DNA from: Harmothoe impar
Lineage: Eukaryota; Annelida; Polychaeta; Phyllodocida; Polynoidae
Direction of reading: 5' to 3'
Length of the DNA stretch: 64,000 nt
NCBI GenBank assembly: GCA_947462335.1
Contig: OX381707.1
Location: forward strand, 16,707,418 to 16,771,417
Both the position numbers and the translations under genes were made by a program. This document shows, piece after piece, positions 34,488 through 45,639 of the stretch. Position 1 is the stretch's first letter, and every line of letters begins with the position of its first letter. The notes beneath the pieces were generated by a model. It was given only the letters and a program-made list of their open reading frames with translations, made no database searches and had not been told where the DNA came from.

Positions 34488-34663
34488 TTAACCCTTTGAG
34501 GGCACATGTTGCTAAAGAATGAACTCCCCGGTGCTGCATATAGATGCATTGTGCCGACACTGTGGGAGTGTCTCAACCCCGTAGGGTCAGCATGATGCTT
34601 GAATGCAGTACTGACGAGAACTCGCCAGGGCTGCATTCATGCATCATGACGACCAAAGGGTTG
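34488..34663. mobile_element. TTAA-family MITE, right end truncated
   Basis: It starts TTAACCCTTTGAGGG and carries AACCCCGTAGGGTCAGCATG, CAGGGCTGCATTCATGCATC and GACGACCAAAGGGTT. The CATTAAAGC...GGGTTAA terminus is absent. Confidence 0.72.
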
Positions 34664-35561
34664 ACATGCACAGAGAGACAAATGACCAGATAGAGGATAA
34701 ATTCAAAGCAGCACATCTACCAGATCTGAAAAACAGATGTGGACTGCCACTTCAAGGCAATTAACGAGGCACGCATATATATAATGAGCATAGAGGGGGG
34801 AGGGAGGGTTCCTGTTCTGAAACCTAAGGGACAGAATCTCCTTATTTATGGGCGAGTCGACACAACCTAGCAAAGTGAGGCAAAGTCTAATTTTCCTAAT
34901 GGAATTCATCTAATCAGCATCTTGAGCTTATGAATGTATTGATATTATACCAGTATGTCTTTTGGCAGTTGCTGTCTGCTATTCTATGTGGACACCATCA
35001 AAGAGTTTTAATGACGCAGATTGCATATAATGCATTTTAATTCTTGACAAATAGCTTCATTACAGAAGATTGGATGAGCGTACTTGTAATGGGGCATATG
35101 TATACCATAACGGTTCGTTCAGCTCCCGCCACATAAGACACTGCCTTTTCAATAAACATGTTTTATTTTCAGTTGTTATCAGTGGTTATGCCTCTCAAAA
35201 AAAAAAAAAAGATTCCAATCATTGACGTGTAATAGAGAATCTAATTGTTAGGAAAAATTTGTTATTTTTGCTAATTGAAGGTATGATAAAAATGGACTCT
35301 TTTTGGCCTATTTGGTATCATATTAAAGCTTAAACTGGTAGTCATGAAATGGGATAGAAATAACTTACATTTCCCCGACTTTCAGAAATCTGAATTTTGC
35401 TCATAAAAAGAGGTGCACTTTCCTATTACCGTCAACTACATATCAAACGGTAGCCCCAGTCCCGACAAAGGAACAAAGCCATACAATATTTATGAAAGAT
35501 CTAAAAAAGGTACAAAGGCATTATGGCAGCTGATTTCTCATTATTCTGTAGGATTACAAGG

Positions 35562-35809
35562 TTAACCCTTTACGAACAGATGTCGCTAAAAGATGACATT
35601 TGTCATGATGCACCAATGCAGCCCCGGCAAGTAACTCACAGGTGCTACATTGGAGCATCCTGCCGACCCTTCAGGAGTGTCTTTACCCCATAGTGTGGGC
35701 ATGATGCTTGAATACAGAACTGGTGAGTTATTCACCAGGGCTGCATTCATGCATCATGCCGACTAAGGGCATAATGCATTAAGGTATCATGCCATCCTTA
35801 AAGGGTTAA
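35562..35809. mobile_element. TTAA-family MITE, best complete copy
   Basis: TTAA at both ends (35,562-65 and 35,806-09) encloses a 240-bp body that starts CCCTTTACG and ends CCTTAAAGGG. It is a foldback: GTCATGATGCACCAATGCAG near the left mirrors the CTGCATTCATGCATCATGCC stretch near the right, and a second pair (GCCGACCC / GTGTGGGCATGATGC) lies inside. TTAA plus CCCTTT ends are the hallmark of piggyBac-type elements. I count at least fifteen full or partial copies in the window. Confidence 0.85.
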
Positions 35810-35921
35810 GGCTGTGTAGCTCATCAAACACTGACATGTGTACTGCAGTCCCATTGGGCTGAGCCTTCCCTGAGGGCCATCATTATTTCTGTGCGCTTTG
35901 ATGTAGTATATTCCTCATGTT

Positions 35922-36110
35922 TAACCCTTAAGGACCACATGGGGATTTAAGCTATGTCTTGCTGATACATAGTAGGATACAGCCTCAGTCTTTTGAATAG
36001 TGTCTTCCCAGGAGGGTTTGCATGATACATGGTTGCAGCCCAGGTGAGCTGATACTCGTTAGGGCTGCATTCATGCATCATGGTCACAATGGGCATACTG
36101 CATTAAAGTA
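35922..36110. mobile_element. TTAA-family MITE, diverged copy
   Basis: It starts TTAACCCTTAAGGACC and ends near GGCATACTGCATTAAAG. It carries the GGGCTGCATTCATGCATCAT stretch. It lies 112 bp to the right of the complete copy. Confidence 0.65.
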
Positions 36111-37742
36111 AGATATATGTGGGCCTCAAAGGCTTCTGCAGAAAGTAAATGGTGCAGATATATTCCATTTTATATGTGTCGGTGTCTAACTTGCAAAGAT
36201 CTTTATTTCACTTGAAAAATCTCCTAAGGATGATCGAGCTAGAATGTCCAAGAGGAAGTCCTACTCTCTACATTATTAGTACAATGGGGGAAATTGATGG
36301 TAAAGCAATCCGATCAAAGACGAGATAATCCTGTAAGAAAATCTTAATCCAGATCAGTCCAAGATGTGCAAATAAGGTTTTTTTATTGTTGGATTAGTGG
36401 CTGATGCCCATGTGGATTCAGCTGTGTTTTTTGAGATTTTTTGTATTGCTCATTGAATTTCATCTACGGACTAGAATGTGGGTAACTTCATTTGAGTTAA
36501 TTTATGGATCAGAATACTATGCCAATTGTTAATTTCACAAACATGAATACAATGAATGAGGAAAGAGTTAATTCTCTGGTGAAATTGAAAATGATTATTC
36601 ATTCAACTTCAGATAATTTATAAATTATCTGAAGTTGAATGAAATAGATGATTCACTATTGCATTCCCGAATTGTTGTCTTCATTGTTGATGGAGATGGC
36701 CCAAAATAAAACTAAATTGTCCTCTCTGGCTCGCCCAGGATAAATGCGCCTGGAGTCGGACACATACCTTGATAAGGACACTTTATTTTGTATGTATTCA
36801 AGCACTCCATACTCTTTATTTGTGAATAATGATAAAGTTAAAGTGTTGTTCTTTATAATAGAAAAAAACACTAGAAGTCGTATTGTACATGGATGACTAT
36901 ACCCATTTAAATGTCTCAGGGCAAGTGTCCGACTCATGGTGAATACACCCTACATCAACAAACAAACTACCATTATGTGATGCAAGTGACCTACAACCAC
37001 AGTCACTTTGAACCTTTCTGGAACTTCTGTTGCTGGTTATTAATAATCAATTTATTCCGAGCGGAATAATCTGGTAAATGCAACCTTCTTCCAACCCGTC
37101 GGGCAATCACTGCAGAGGGGGTGTGACTGGAATGGGGAATGGGCCGCGTAAGGGTTTCAGGAACCATTCAACGTTGCTTGAGCTCTTAGTTTGAATGACA
37201 ACAGATTGAAATAGTTTAGCAATCTAAGGCCTCATTTTCTCTCAAAAATTGAGATTATCATCTCAATGTTTTTGATCTACTTAATTTCTGTTGCTAGTAT
37301 TTAAATTTCGGCAGGGCGCAGGCAAAAGTTTTAAAAAAATCACCAACTCCACTTTATCAGTGACAAAATCTGGATACAACAATAAATTATCCAGAAAGAA
37401 AGTAATTCCGCTCGCTAAAATCTGTAGAACAATCTAATTCACTGGTGTGGCATAAAGCACTAGAGTATTGCTTTGGTGTTACCTTCTTAACTCGTGTCCT
37501 ATGATGTCGAATATCCCAGACGTCACTCTAACTCACCTGTGGAAAGAAAACAGTAAAAACATGGTTAATATTCAGTTTTCTATTAAATGGATTATGAAGT
37601 CCACATGGAATTTTGCCAGCGAATTTAGTTTACCTAGTCGGTCGGTGAACTTTCACTATCTCAAAATAGAGAGGTTGTACAAAACCTCAACTCTCATTAG
37701 CACCTTTTCACACTTCGTACAAAGATCAACCACAATTGTCTC
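36111..37742. other. No recognisable gene apart from a palindrome
   Basis: Unique AT-rich sequence. Frames up to 96 codons (37,468-37,758 plus; 36,656-36,937 minus) show no recognised domain. Confidence 0.5.
36598..36643. repeat. 46-bp perfect palindrome with no spacer
   Basis: CATTCAACTTCAGATAATTT is followed immediately by its mirror complement AAATTATCTGAAGTTGAATG after the central TATA. Complementarity extends to 23 bases per arm without mismatch and continues imperfectly outward with a small indel (ATGATTATT against AATAGATGATT). Confidence 0.97.
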
Positions 37743-37957
37743 TTTAAAGGCAGCATAGTGCTTTAATGACCTACGCCATTTGTCATTCTAAGGCATAAAT
37801 GCAGCCCTGACGAGACTACAATGCCAGTGGTGCATTCATGAATCATGCCGACCCTTCGGGGGTGTTTGACTTCTGAGGGTTGGCATGATGCTTTAATGCA
37901 GCCTGGTGAGTTACCCACCAGGACTGCAATCACACACCATGACGACATATGTCATTA

Positions 37958-38436
37958 GGCCAAAAAAAAGAAGGTGTGTTTCAGGTTACATGGTCTGAAA
38001 ATATAGGGTAGGTAGGTCGGATTATTTTATTTTTTTTAGATTTATTTTTTACTTTGGCCTGAAAAGTACCCAGAAATTGACTCACGAACTTCAATGCCGA
38101 CTCACCAACGACCGCCTCGACTCGTGAACTATCAGATCGACCCTTAAATAGCCCCAAAATGACCTAAAATACCGTATTCGATGTAATAAGCGCCCTCCCC
38201 CTAATAAGCGCCCCCCCTCTTTTTGGGGCATATCAAGACTAGAACAAAGACTCAAATTTCACGATTTTTGGTGAAATTAAACTCTTAAGTACTAAAAACG
38301 TCATGAAAATAATTTTATAAGCGCCCAGGGCGCTTATTACGTCGAATACGGTATAGGTATTTTTTCAAAATTGCATAAAGATTTTCTAGGGTCGGCCCTG
38401 TTTGTCGGGTAACCAGAAACATCCTTTTTTTTAATT
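37958..38436. mobile_element. TIR element, GGCC(A)8 family, copy 3
   Basis: It starts GGCC, eight A, GAAGGTGTGTTTCAGGT. The right end GGGTAACCAGAAACATCC plus a T run has lost the terminal GGCC. TGTCATTA on the left and TGTCATAA on the right may be a target duplication. The CCGACTC/GACTCG-rich interior holds another element at 38,172. Confidence 0.75.
38172..38351. mobile_element. 180-bp TA-flanked TIR element (CCGTATTCGA)
   Basis: CCGTATTCGATGTAATAAGC pairs with GCTTATTACGTCGAATACGG; the arms continue into GCGCCC / GGGCGC. TA flanks both sides (38,170-71 and 38,352-53), typical of Tc1/mariner-type MITEs. It lies inside the GGCC(A)8 element and is the innermost of three nested layers. Confidence 0.93.
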
Positions 38437-39336
38437 TGTCATAATGCATTAAAGCAGTATGCAGACCTTAGAGAATTAGTGCTGTGTAGTCAGTGAGTGG
38501 CTCACCACCCCTGAGCAGCTCAAGGTGCCAGGCAGAGTGTGAGGTTTCCTCACACTGCTAACCTCTGAGTACAATTTTACCTGATTAAAAAAAGGGAACC
38601 ATTATCGCAACCATACGTTAGGCATTATACGGCCGAATTTATATATACTGTAAGGCTAAATCGACTGTATAGGTTCTAGTAGATGGTAGGCATTAGTCAG
38701 GTTATTTCCATGAATAAAAATATTGCAGTCATTGTCCCTCTTATCATTGTCCCACTTATGAAATCCAGAGGACATTCACCTGGATACATTACTTGGTAAC
38801 CTTTTGTTCATGCTATTTTTATGCCTTTTTGAGGTGCTATATTAATTGAGGTGTAGTTCTTAGGAAGCCATATGGACAATATAAATACCTGGGGCACATA
38901 ACAGCAAAAAATGATAAATGATATTCTGCATGAGGATTATTGTTTCACTTACTACCACAATACCAAGCAATTCATTGATAAAGTCAGCAGATGACATCCT
39001 AAACAGTGGCTGAACTGGCAGAACTGTCTGTTGCTGCGTGAAGACTTAGCTGCAGATTTAACATTGGCCCAAGGAACATAGACCAAAACCGGGACTTAAA
39101 CCCTCAAGAATGACATATTACTTACTTTAAAGCATCATGTTCACTCCAGTGTATAGTATGTATCAACCAAAAGCACTATGCGACCCATAAAGGCTTAAAT
39201 GGCCTCCCACGGAGCTATCCCTGCCCAGAACTGATATATACCCCCCTGAAGGAGATCATCTCTAATTAGATAGTAACAGGCACGTGTCACACGCTGCGAT
39301 TGAGCCCCATCGGGCAGAGGGAGCTACTCAGATCTC

Positions 39337-39351
39337 CCACCAGGGGGCATG
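39337..39351 (+). promoter_or_regulatory. CTCF-like motif, array unit 1 block D
   Basis: CCACCAGGGGGCATG matches 14 of 15 positions of the CTCF consensus. It sits in the conserved context AGATCTCCCACCAGGGGGCA, repeated in units 2 and 3. Confidence 0.5.
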
Positions 39352-40526
39352 AGTGAGCAACTCCGCAAGCGGCTCATGAAAGTGCAGTTCTGGGGAGGAG
39401 GTAATGATGGGGAGATACTATCACTACCACATAACCACCAATGTTGGTGGAATCAGATTTATACAAATGTATTGCATGTTTAGATAAATACAAACATGTA
39501 TCATTGAACACATTGACATTCACATGAAACAAATCTGAAATAGAGGATTGAATGAGTACTGCATAGTGAATTATGCTCTTTGTCACCAAGCAAAGCATCT
39601 TGGCAATACTGCAGTCAAGCATCATGCTGACCCTACGAAAGATCCACTTCAAATTGAGGGGTCTGCATATTGCATGAATGCAGCTCCAAAAGGTATACTG
39701 ATCTAAAGCACTGCAACCTTTGAATGGTTACATTTGGTCCAAACTATGAAACAACTGTTTGAATAGCAGTAGGTAGACTCAGGGAGGTGAGCAATACCAG
39801 TGGCAGTGTGTGAAGTACTAGCTTTTAGTGTGTGGTGGCTGCACCCTCTGTTATGTTGCATGCCTCCTGGAATTTACATCTGAGGCTTTGCAGGGTGGCA
39901 GCAGATCTACAGCCAAGTTAATGTAAAATCTATACTGTGTGGTGCTAGGCCGGCCCAGGGGAGACATGCCTCACCACAACCACCTGCCACTGCCCTACAT
40001 AAACACAGTTAGCAGTCAATCCACTTTGTATACTAAACCCTGCTACCAAACCAGCATCCCATTCAATTCATACAGTCCCTAATGTCCCAAACCCAATTAT
40101 TGCATGGCAGGTGTCTTGGATCTTACTAGCACATCCTACTAACATTTAGTACCCCAGTTTCGACCTACTGCTTGTTTTATACCAATCTTTCTATTCCAAT
40201 CATCATCATGAATTCCTTAGAGAATTCCCTTCACTCAGACCCTCCAAAAATGTTTCTGACAAACCATTTGTCGAGCATAAATCTCTCTTTCACTGGATTT
40301 CATGCTTTAGAAGTAAGGCACAAACCACCCCTCCTTGATCCATCCTTGGTAATGGGTAAAAAGAGAAATCTTTTTCAGCCTTACTAATGAACAATTTTAC
40401 AGGTTCTCTATTTTCACCTTTTCTCTTAAGCACTCATCAAGCATGCCATCTATGACATCTAGAAATGCAGGAGTATTTGAATGAGAAGTCATTTTATGAA
40501 GGGGTTCTGAATATGAATAGCAATAT

Positions 40527-41505
40527 CAGGGGTGGGCAGCTGTCGCCATGTCGCCAAAAAGTGGCGACACTGGCCTTGAAATTGGCGACAGAAAAATCTC
40601 CTGAACTCAAGTTTTTCAAAACTTCAAAATCTTCCTGTTTTAAGTTTCCCCTATCATTTCATTGTCCCCTATAACTGTCAGTAGGAACCAGATTGTATGA
40701 TTTCAAATCTAGACCTTCCAAGAACAATTTAAGAACAAATAGATCCAAGCCTTTATAATTATAATGATTATGTTGTACCTTGCATGAATGCACCAGATTG
40801 CATCATTTCAAATGTCAACCTTAAAAAAGTCCAAAAATCTTTCCCAGAACAAATAGTTTAAAAGAAGTATAGGTAGATATTGGCTTCAAAATATGGTATT
40901 TTAAAAAGGACCCAGATTGTATGATCTCAAATATAGACCTTCAAAATTTTCTATTAGTCATAATAAATTGGGTGCAGAAATGCATCAGAATACATCATTT
41001 CAAGTCTAGACTTTCAAATTTTTCTTATGGAGCATACCCCAAACCCCTTCTTCAGTTGAACCGAATTGTGGGCTAAAATATATCGTGCAGGAACAACCCC
41101 GGTGTTGCTAGTATTGGACGGTGTATAGAGACTACCCCTGCTGCCATCTACCAGCGGTGGGGGAGAGCACACCTGTTGTTCACCTGGAGGTCATTCTGTC
41201 AGCACCAGTGGCCAGGGGCAGTGGCACCTTCTCAGCGCACTAGACTTTGATATTCATGCTTATTTTCCTTTAAAATGGATACGCGGGACCAGGAGAAGGA
41301 TCATGCAGATGCGAAGAACTGCGTGGGCTAAAATATATCAGCATGCACCATTTCAAATCTAATATTTCAAAATTGTCCTGGGTTGATACCCCTAGAATTC
41401 AAGGGGAGAGTTAAGGCCTGAATGCTAATATTTCCGCACATCTTTCAGAGTTGGCTACAACCCTTCCTGTGTTGGCTCCAGAGTTTTCACATATGCCCAC
41501 CCCTG
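40527..41505. mobile_element. 979-bp hAT-like element in array unit 1
   Basis: CAGGGGTGGGCA opens and TGCCCACCCCTG closes the element; such ends are typical of hAT elements. AATAT flanks both sides (40,522-26 and 41,506-10), and unit 2 preserves an uninterrupted GCAATAT site, supporting a 5-bp duplication. The interior contains about five degenerate tandem modules of the form CAGATTGxATxATTTCAAATx(T)AGACCTT. No transposase frame remains. Another insertion lies at 41,085-41,322. Confidence 0.88.
41085..41322 (+). other. 238-bp insert with 17-bp flanking duplication
   Basis: GTGGGCTAAAATATATC occurs immediately left (41,068-84) and right (41,323-39) of this segment. A 17-bp duplication is characteristic of LINE-driven retroposition, although no poly(A) tail is visible. 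The insert ends with AAAATGGATACGCGGG, a good start context for the frame MDTRDQEKDHADAKNC, interrupted two codons into the flank. It may be a retroposed 5' mRNA piece. It also contains TAGATGGCAGCAG on the minus strand, 13 of 15 CTCF positions. Confidence 0.4.
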
Positions 41506-42024
41506 AATATTCTTTACTTAAGAGTGGTTGTGAAATCGTTGCTTTCAATGGAGATCTATATCAGCAATTGTCACTATCCCTTTCAATATAAAGCAGGCTA
41601 GATTTGTGAGTTACTCTGTATAGGGGTGAATGTGTCAATGTAATGAAGCCCATGTAAATTGTGCTTTTACTGTAAATTTTCTTGTCCATGCTCTCTATAG
41701 CTAAGCCTAGCTTATTTGTAACAGAGTAATAATTCATCGCAATAATTCATACAGAAAGGATATCCCGGGTCGGAGCACATAGAATATCCTCTGCATATAC
41801 ATTTTCTATGTCGGGGGTGGTACTGCTTGGTGGTATGGCTGTATTAGATCCATGGATGTTGACTAAGCACTGCTCTCCTAAAAGGTTTGGCAATCATTGT
41901 AAAACAAGCATGTCGCATGTGTTATAACCCTCAATTATACAACCCACCATGTGCATGCTTTCCCTTATCCCTTCTGTCATCTCTATTTTCCACATTCCCA
42001 CTCACCTACCCCCTTTTCAGCCAC

Positions 42025-42200
42025 TATTTTCCAATGCTGCTGGCATGTACATGATCTATCTCAATTTGGACAGAGGTTCCAGGGCCTATCAAGAATCTGT
42101 AGATGATGTATATATGGTCCATAACGTTAATACATTTCCCTCATCATCCATGCCTCTTTCCTCACAATTATACAAAAATCAAGGACTCAAAGTCACTTAA
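42025..42200 (+). pseudogene. Block A, candidate terminal exon, unit 1
   Basis: A pyrimidine-rich tract precedes GCTGGCATGTACATGATC. The frame reads AGMYMIYLNLDRGS...YQESVDDVYMVHNV and stops at 42,200. Units 3 and 4 share the AGxYMIHL...QESVDD core. The block is a plausible 3' exon, but differences between units are not skewed toward silent sites and no upstream exon was recognised, so it could be non-coding. No family recognised. Confidence 0.25.
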
Positions 42201-42411
42201 ATAAGAAAGTCACCTTGATTGAGAAAATCATATTTGGTTATTATAGCATTCAGTCATGAAATAACATAGAAATGTTCGGATGACTGAACATTTTATAATA
42301 TTGCATGAGCAAAATTGTTATAAATGCAATGCACACATACAGTCCCCTTTTTCCTGCCCTCAACACAAGATTTCATCCCCCCATTTATCACCAACTGACA
42401 ATGTTCTGTCA

Positions 42412-42640
42412 TTGCAGGAAGCTGGTACATGCTCCAGCGCATGCATGGTAGTCTATACCGGATATGATCCATCGTCCTGCGTCCCTCAGCTTGTTTGCAT
42501 GTCGGCTGCACTCCTGGCATACACCAGAGTGAAAGTCCATAATCCACCTCTCCTGCCCCTCACCACTCCACACTCCGCTATGACACCTCCACCTCCAGTG
42601 GTAGTCCTAGTTCACTCCAGCTGGGGCTAGGAGCCCTACA
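42412..42640 (+). other. Block B, conserved segment, unit 1
   Basis: It begins after a splice-acceptor-like TCATTGCAG. About 95% identical to unit 2's block B (48,975-49,187), whereas the neighbouring A blocks are only about 70% identical by eye. The frame (EAGTCSSACMVVYTGYDPSS...HSSWG, stop) is open in both, but of eleven differences about eight or nine change the residue, arguing against a constrained protein. Recent gene conversion or a non-coding element fits better. Confidence 0.35.
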
Positions 42641-42738
42641 TAAAGTCTGTTCTAGAACCATAAAACAGCGATTTAAAAAAAATGGGAACATTGGCCTCTG
42701 TAAAGTAGTTCTACTGCAGAAAGAATCCTTGTATGAAG

Positions 42739-45185
42739 CATGAATCTAAATACACTGGATTGGCTTCCCTGTAGCACTGTAGTCTGACAGCTGTGGTATG
42801 GGTGACTGTAGCGCCCCCACCCAGCAGGTGGCAGAATCCGGAACTAAAAGTAATACCTAATGAATTTGGTGACTCACTGGAAATAATTATTTTGGAAGAC
42901 TTAAAATGGTCACAGCAGTTTGATTCAAAGTGCGTTAGAAAGGTCTTGAACTGTAGTTTCTGACCCATCTTGCTTGATGGAGATATTTTAAGAGGTTATT
43001 TTTTTAATTAGGCTCCGAATTTTGAGATTTTTTTCTAAAAATTACTGAATTTTGGGACCCCTAATAAAAACTCCCCCCTACTCATAATGATTTGAAATCA
43101 CTTCAGTCCCAAAGAACAAGACAAGGGCTTTCTGAATCATTTGGAATTGTGGCTCAACGACAATTTTAAGTGACAAAAGAAAATTATCTCCTGAGGGTAA
43201 CATTTTGGAGTAAGTGGTCAGATGCGGTGGATTTTCTCTTAAAACGACCGTCAGGGGATAATTTATTTGGAAGACTCAAAATAGTCGCAGCTCTTCAATA
43301 CAAACTGTGTTGGAAAGGTCTTGGATTGTAGTTTCTGACCCAGCTTGTTTGATTGGGATATTGAAAGGGGGTATTTTTCAAATTAGGCTCCGAATTTTGA
43401 GATTTTTTTTCTAAAAATTACCGAATTTTGGGACCCTTAATAAAAACTCCCCCCTACTCATAATGATTTGAAATCACTTCAGTCCCGAAGAACAAGACAA
43501 GGGCTTTCCAAATCATTTGGAATTGTGGCTCAACGACAATTTTAAGTGACAAAAGAAAATTATCTCCTGAGGGTCAATAAATGAGGTGCCCTGGTGAGTA
43601 AAAAATGAACTAACGAATTTGGTGACTCAATGGAAATAATTTTTTTGGGAGACTTAAAATGGTCACAGCAGTTTGATTCAAAGTGTGTTAGAAAGGTCTT
43701 GAATTGTAGTTTCTGACCCACCTTGCTTGATGGAGATATTTTAAGAGGGTATTTTTTTAATAAGGCTCCAAATTTTGAGATTTTTTCTGAAAATTTACCC
43801 AATTTTGGGACCCCTAATAAAAACTCCCCCCTACTCATAATGGTTTGAAATGACTTCAGTCCCGAAGAACAAGACAAGGGCTTTCTGAATCATTTGGAAT
43901 TGTGGCTCAACGACAATTTTAAGTGACAAAAGAAAATTATCTCCTTAGGGTAACATTTTGGAGTAAGTGGTCAGATGCGGTGGATTTTCTCTTAAAACGA
44001 CCGTCAGGGGATAATTTATTTGGAAGACTCAAAATAGTCGCAGCTCTTCAATACAAACTGTGTTGGAAAGGTCTTGGATTGTAGTTTCTGACCCAGCTTG
44101 TTTGATTGGGATATTGAAAGGGGGTATTTTTCAAATTAGGCTCCGAATTTTGAGATTTTTTCCTAAAAATTACCGAATTTTGGGACCCTTAATAAAAACT
44201 CCCCCCTACTCATAATGATTTGAAATCACTTCAGTCCCGAAGAACAAGACAAGGGCTTTCCAAATCATTTGGAATTGTGGCTCAACGACAATTTTACGTG
44301 ACAAAAGAAAATTATCTCCTGAGGGTCAATAAATGAGGTGCCCTGGTGAGTAAAAAATGAATTAACGAATTTGGTGACTCATTGGAAATAATTTTTTTGG
44401 AAGACTTAAAATGGTCACAGCAGTTTGATTCAAAGTGTGTTAGAAAGGTCTTGAATTGTAGTTTCTGACCCACCTTGCTTGATGGAGATATTTTAAGAGG
44501 GTATTTTTTTAATAAGGCTCCAAATTTTGAGATTTTTTCTGAAAATTTACCCAATTTTGGGACCCCTAATAAAAACTCCCCCCTACTCATAATGGTTTGA
44601 AATGACTTCAGTCCCGAAGAACAAGACAAGGGCTTTCTGAATCATTTGGAATTGTGGCCCTACGACAATTTTAAGTGACAAAAGAAAATTATCTCCTGAG
44701 GGTGACAGTTTGGAGTAAGTGGTCAGTTGGGGTGGATTTTCTCTTAAAACGACCGTCAGGGGATAATTTATTTAGAAGACTCAAAATAGTCGCAGCTCTT
44801 CAATACAAACTGTGTTGGAAAGGTCTTGGATTGTAGTTTCTGACCCAGCTTGTTTGATTGGGATATTGAAAGGGGGTATTTTTCAAATTAGGCTCCGAAT
44901 TTTGAGATTTTTTCCTAAAAATTACCGAATTTTGGGACCCCTAATAAAATCTCCCCCCTAGTCATAATGATTTGAAATCACTTCAGTCCCAAAGAATAAG
45001 ACAAGGGCTTTCGGAATCATTTGGAATTGTGGTTCTAGAACAAATTTAAGTGACCTAAAAAAATTATCTCCTGGGGGTGACACTTTCAGTAGTTCAGCCT
45101 CTACTCACCAGGGGGCATGGGGGGTGCCATAGCGGACATGCACAGGCCAGGTAGATGGTTTCATATCCAGTTATTTAGATTCATG
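42739..45185. mobile_element. 2,447-bp TIR element carrying a satellite array
   Basis: CATGAATCTAAATA opens and TATTTAGATTCATG closes the element (complementarity resumes at CTGGAT/ATCCAG), with TATGAAG on both sides (42,732-38 and 45,186-92). Unit 2 has the uninterrupted site. Nearly all the interior is a dimeric tandem array (42,862-45,085). Just outside the array at each end, on the plus strand, is a CTCF-like motif: CCAGCAGGTGGCAGA (42,821) and TCACCAGGGGGCATG (45,105). No transposase. Confidence 0.88.
42862..45085. repeat. Higher-order tandem repeat, 752-bp dimer x3
   Basis: Six monomers of about 376 bp alternate in two types. Type A begins GAATTTGGTGACTCA (42,862, 43,615, 44,367). Type B begins ATAATTTATTTGGAAGACTC or close variant (43,259, 44,011, 44,763), so the dimer period is 752 (one step 753). 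A and B share GTAGTTTCTGACCC, GGCTCCxAATTTTGAGA and TAATAAAAACTCCCCCC. The same 105-codon minus-strand frame at 43,560 and 44,312 simply reflects the period. Confidence 0.97.
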
Positions 45186-45639
45186 TATGAAGGTTGTATC
45201 CTATTATCAGAGGGGTGTTCTAATATAGAGCAGAGCAGACCGACTCAGGCTGGTCCTGTTGCTGGCATGAAGCACCACTATTAAGTCTTCTATCCCACCT
45301 CCCCATATGGGGCAGGCAGCAGGCCCCTCTCCACCACTTCGGCTGTTGCCCGGACGGTCACCAACTGATGAATATTCATCCAACAGATTCACTTTCTGTG
45401 TAACAGGAGATGGATGGTGGACAGGGATAAAGGGTTGGGCCCGTTCAGATAGCGCCCCACCCCCACAGCCGCACCTACCGTCTGGTACCCTTTTTGCACT
45501 GAACAACATAGTATTCTATAGTGCACAGACTTCTGCTTAAAAATGGACCTGCCTCTGAAAGCTAAGTCAGATTTGTACTGTAATGTTCATTATAAGTGAA
45601 TATGGTTAAATATTACCAGATCGATACAAGTTAATAGTA

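Larger units (their letters stand above)
37743..38480. mobile_element. TTAA-family MITE split by nested insertions
   Basis: The left part (37,743-37,957) starts TTTAAAGGCAGCATAGTGC and reaches CATGACGACATATGTCATTA. The right part resumes at about 38,437 with TGTCATAATGCATTAAAGC. The two halves join to a normal MITE, showing that the element at 37,958-38,436 inserted into it. Confidence 0.75.
39105..45560 (+). repeat. Array unit 1 of a four-unit tandem duplication
   Basis: Block order: TTAA-family relic (39,105-39,205), D with CTCF-like motif (39,205-39,400), second TTAA relic (39,600-39,730), E (39,835-40,060; CTACATAAACACAGTTAGC), F (40,440-40,520; GCCATCTATGACATCTAG), A (42,025-42,200), B (42,412-42,640), C (45,210-45,540; ACTGATGAATATTCATCCAA). 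Two insertions make this unit longest: a hAT-like element between F and A, and a 2.4-kb TIR element between B and C. Confidence 0.93.

Noticed and set aside
43560..44629. Two near-identical 105-codon minus-strand frames as a duplicated gene
   Set aside because: They are exactly 752 bp apart, the period of the higher-order satellite, and include only part of each monomer; frame sharing follows from repeat identity.
42862..45085. Centromeric satellite
   Set aside because: Only three dimers, bounded by TIRs and a target duplication inside a duplicated unit; nothing indicates centromere location.
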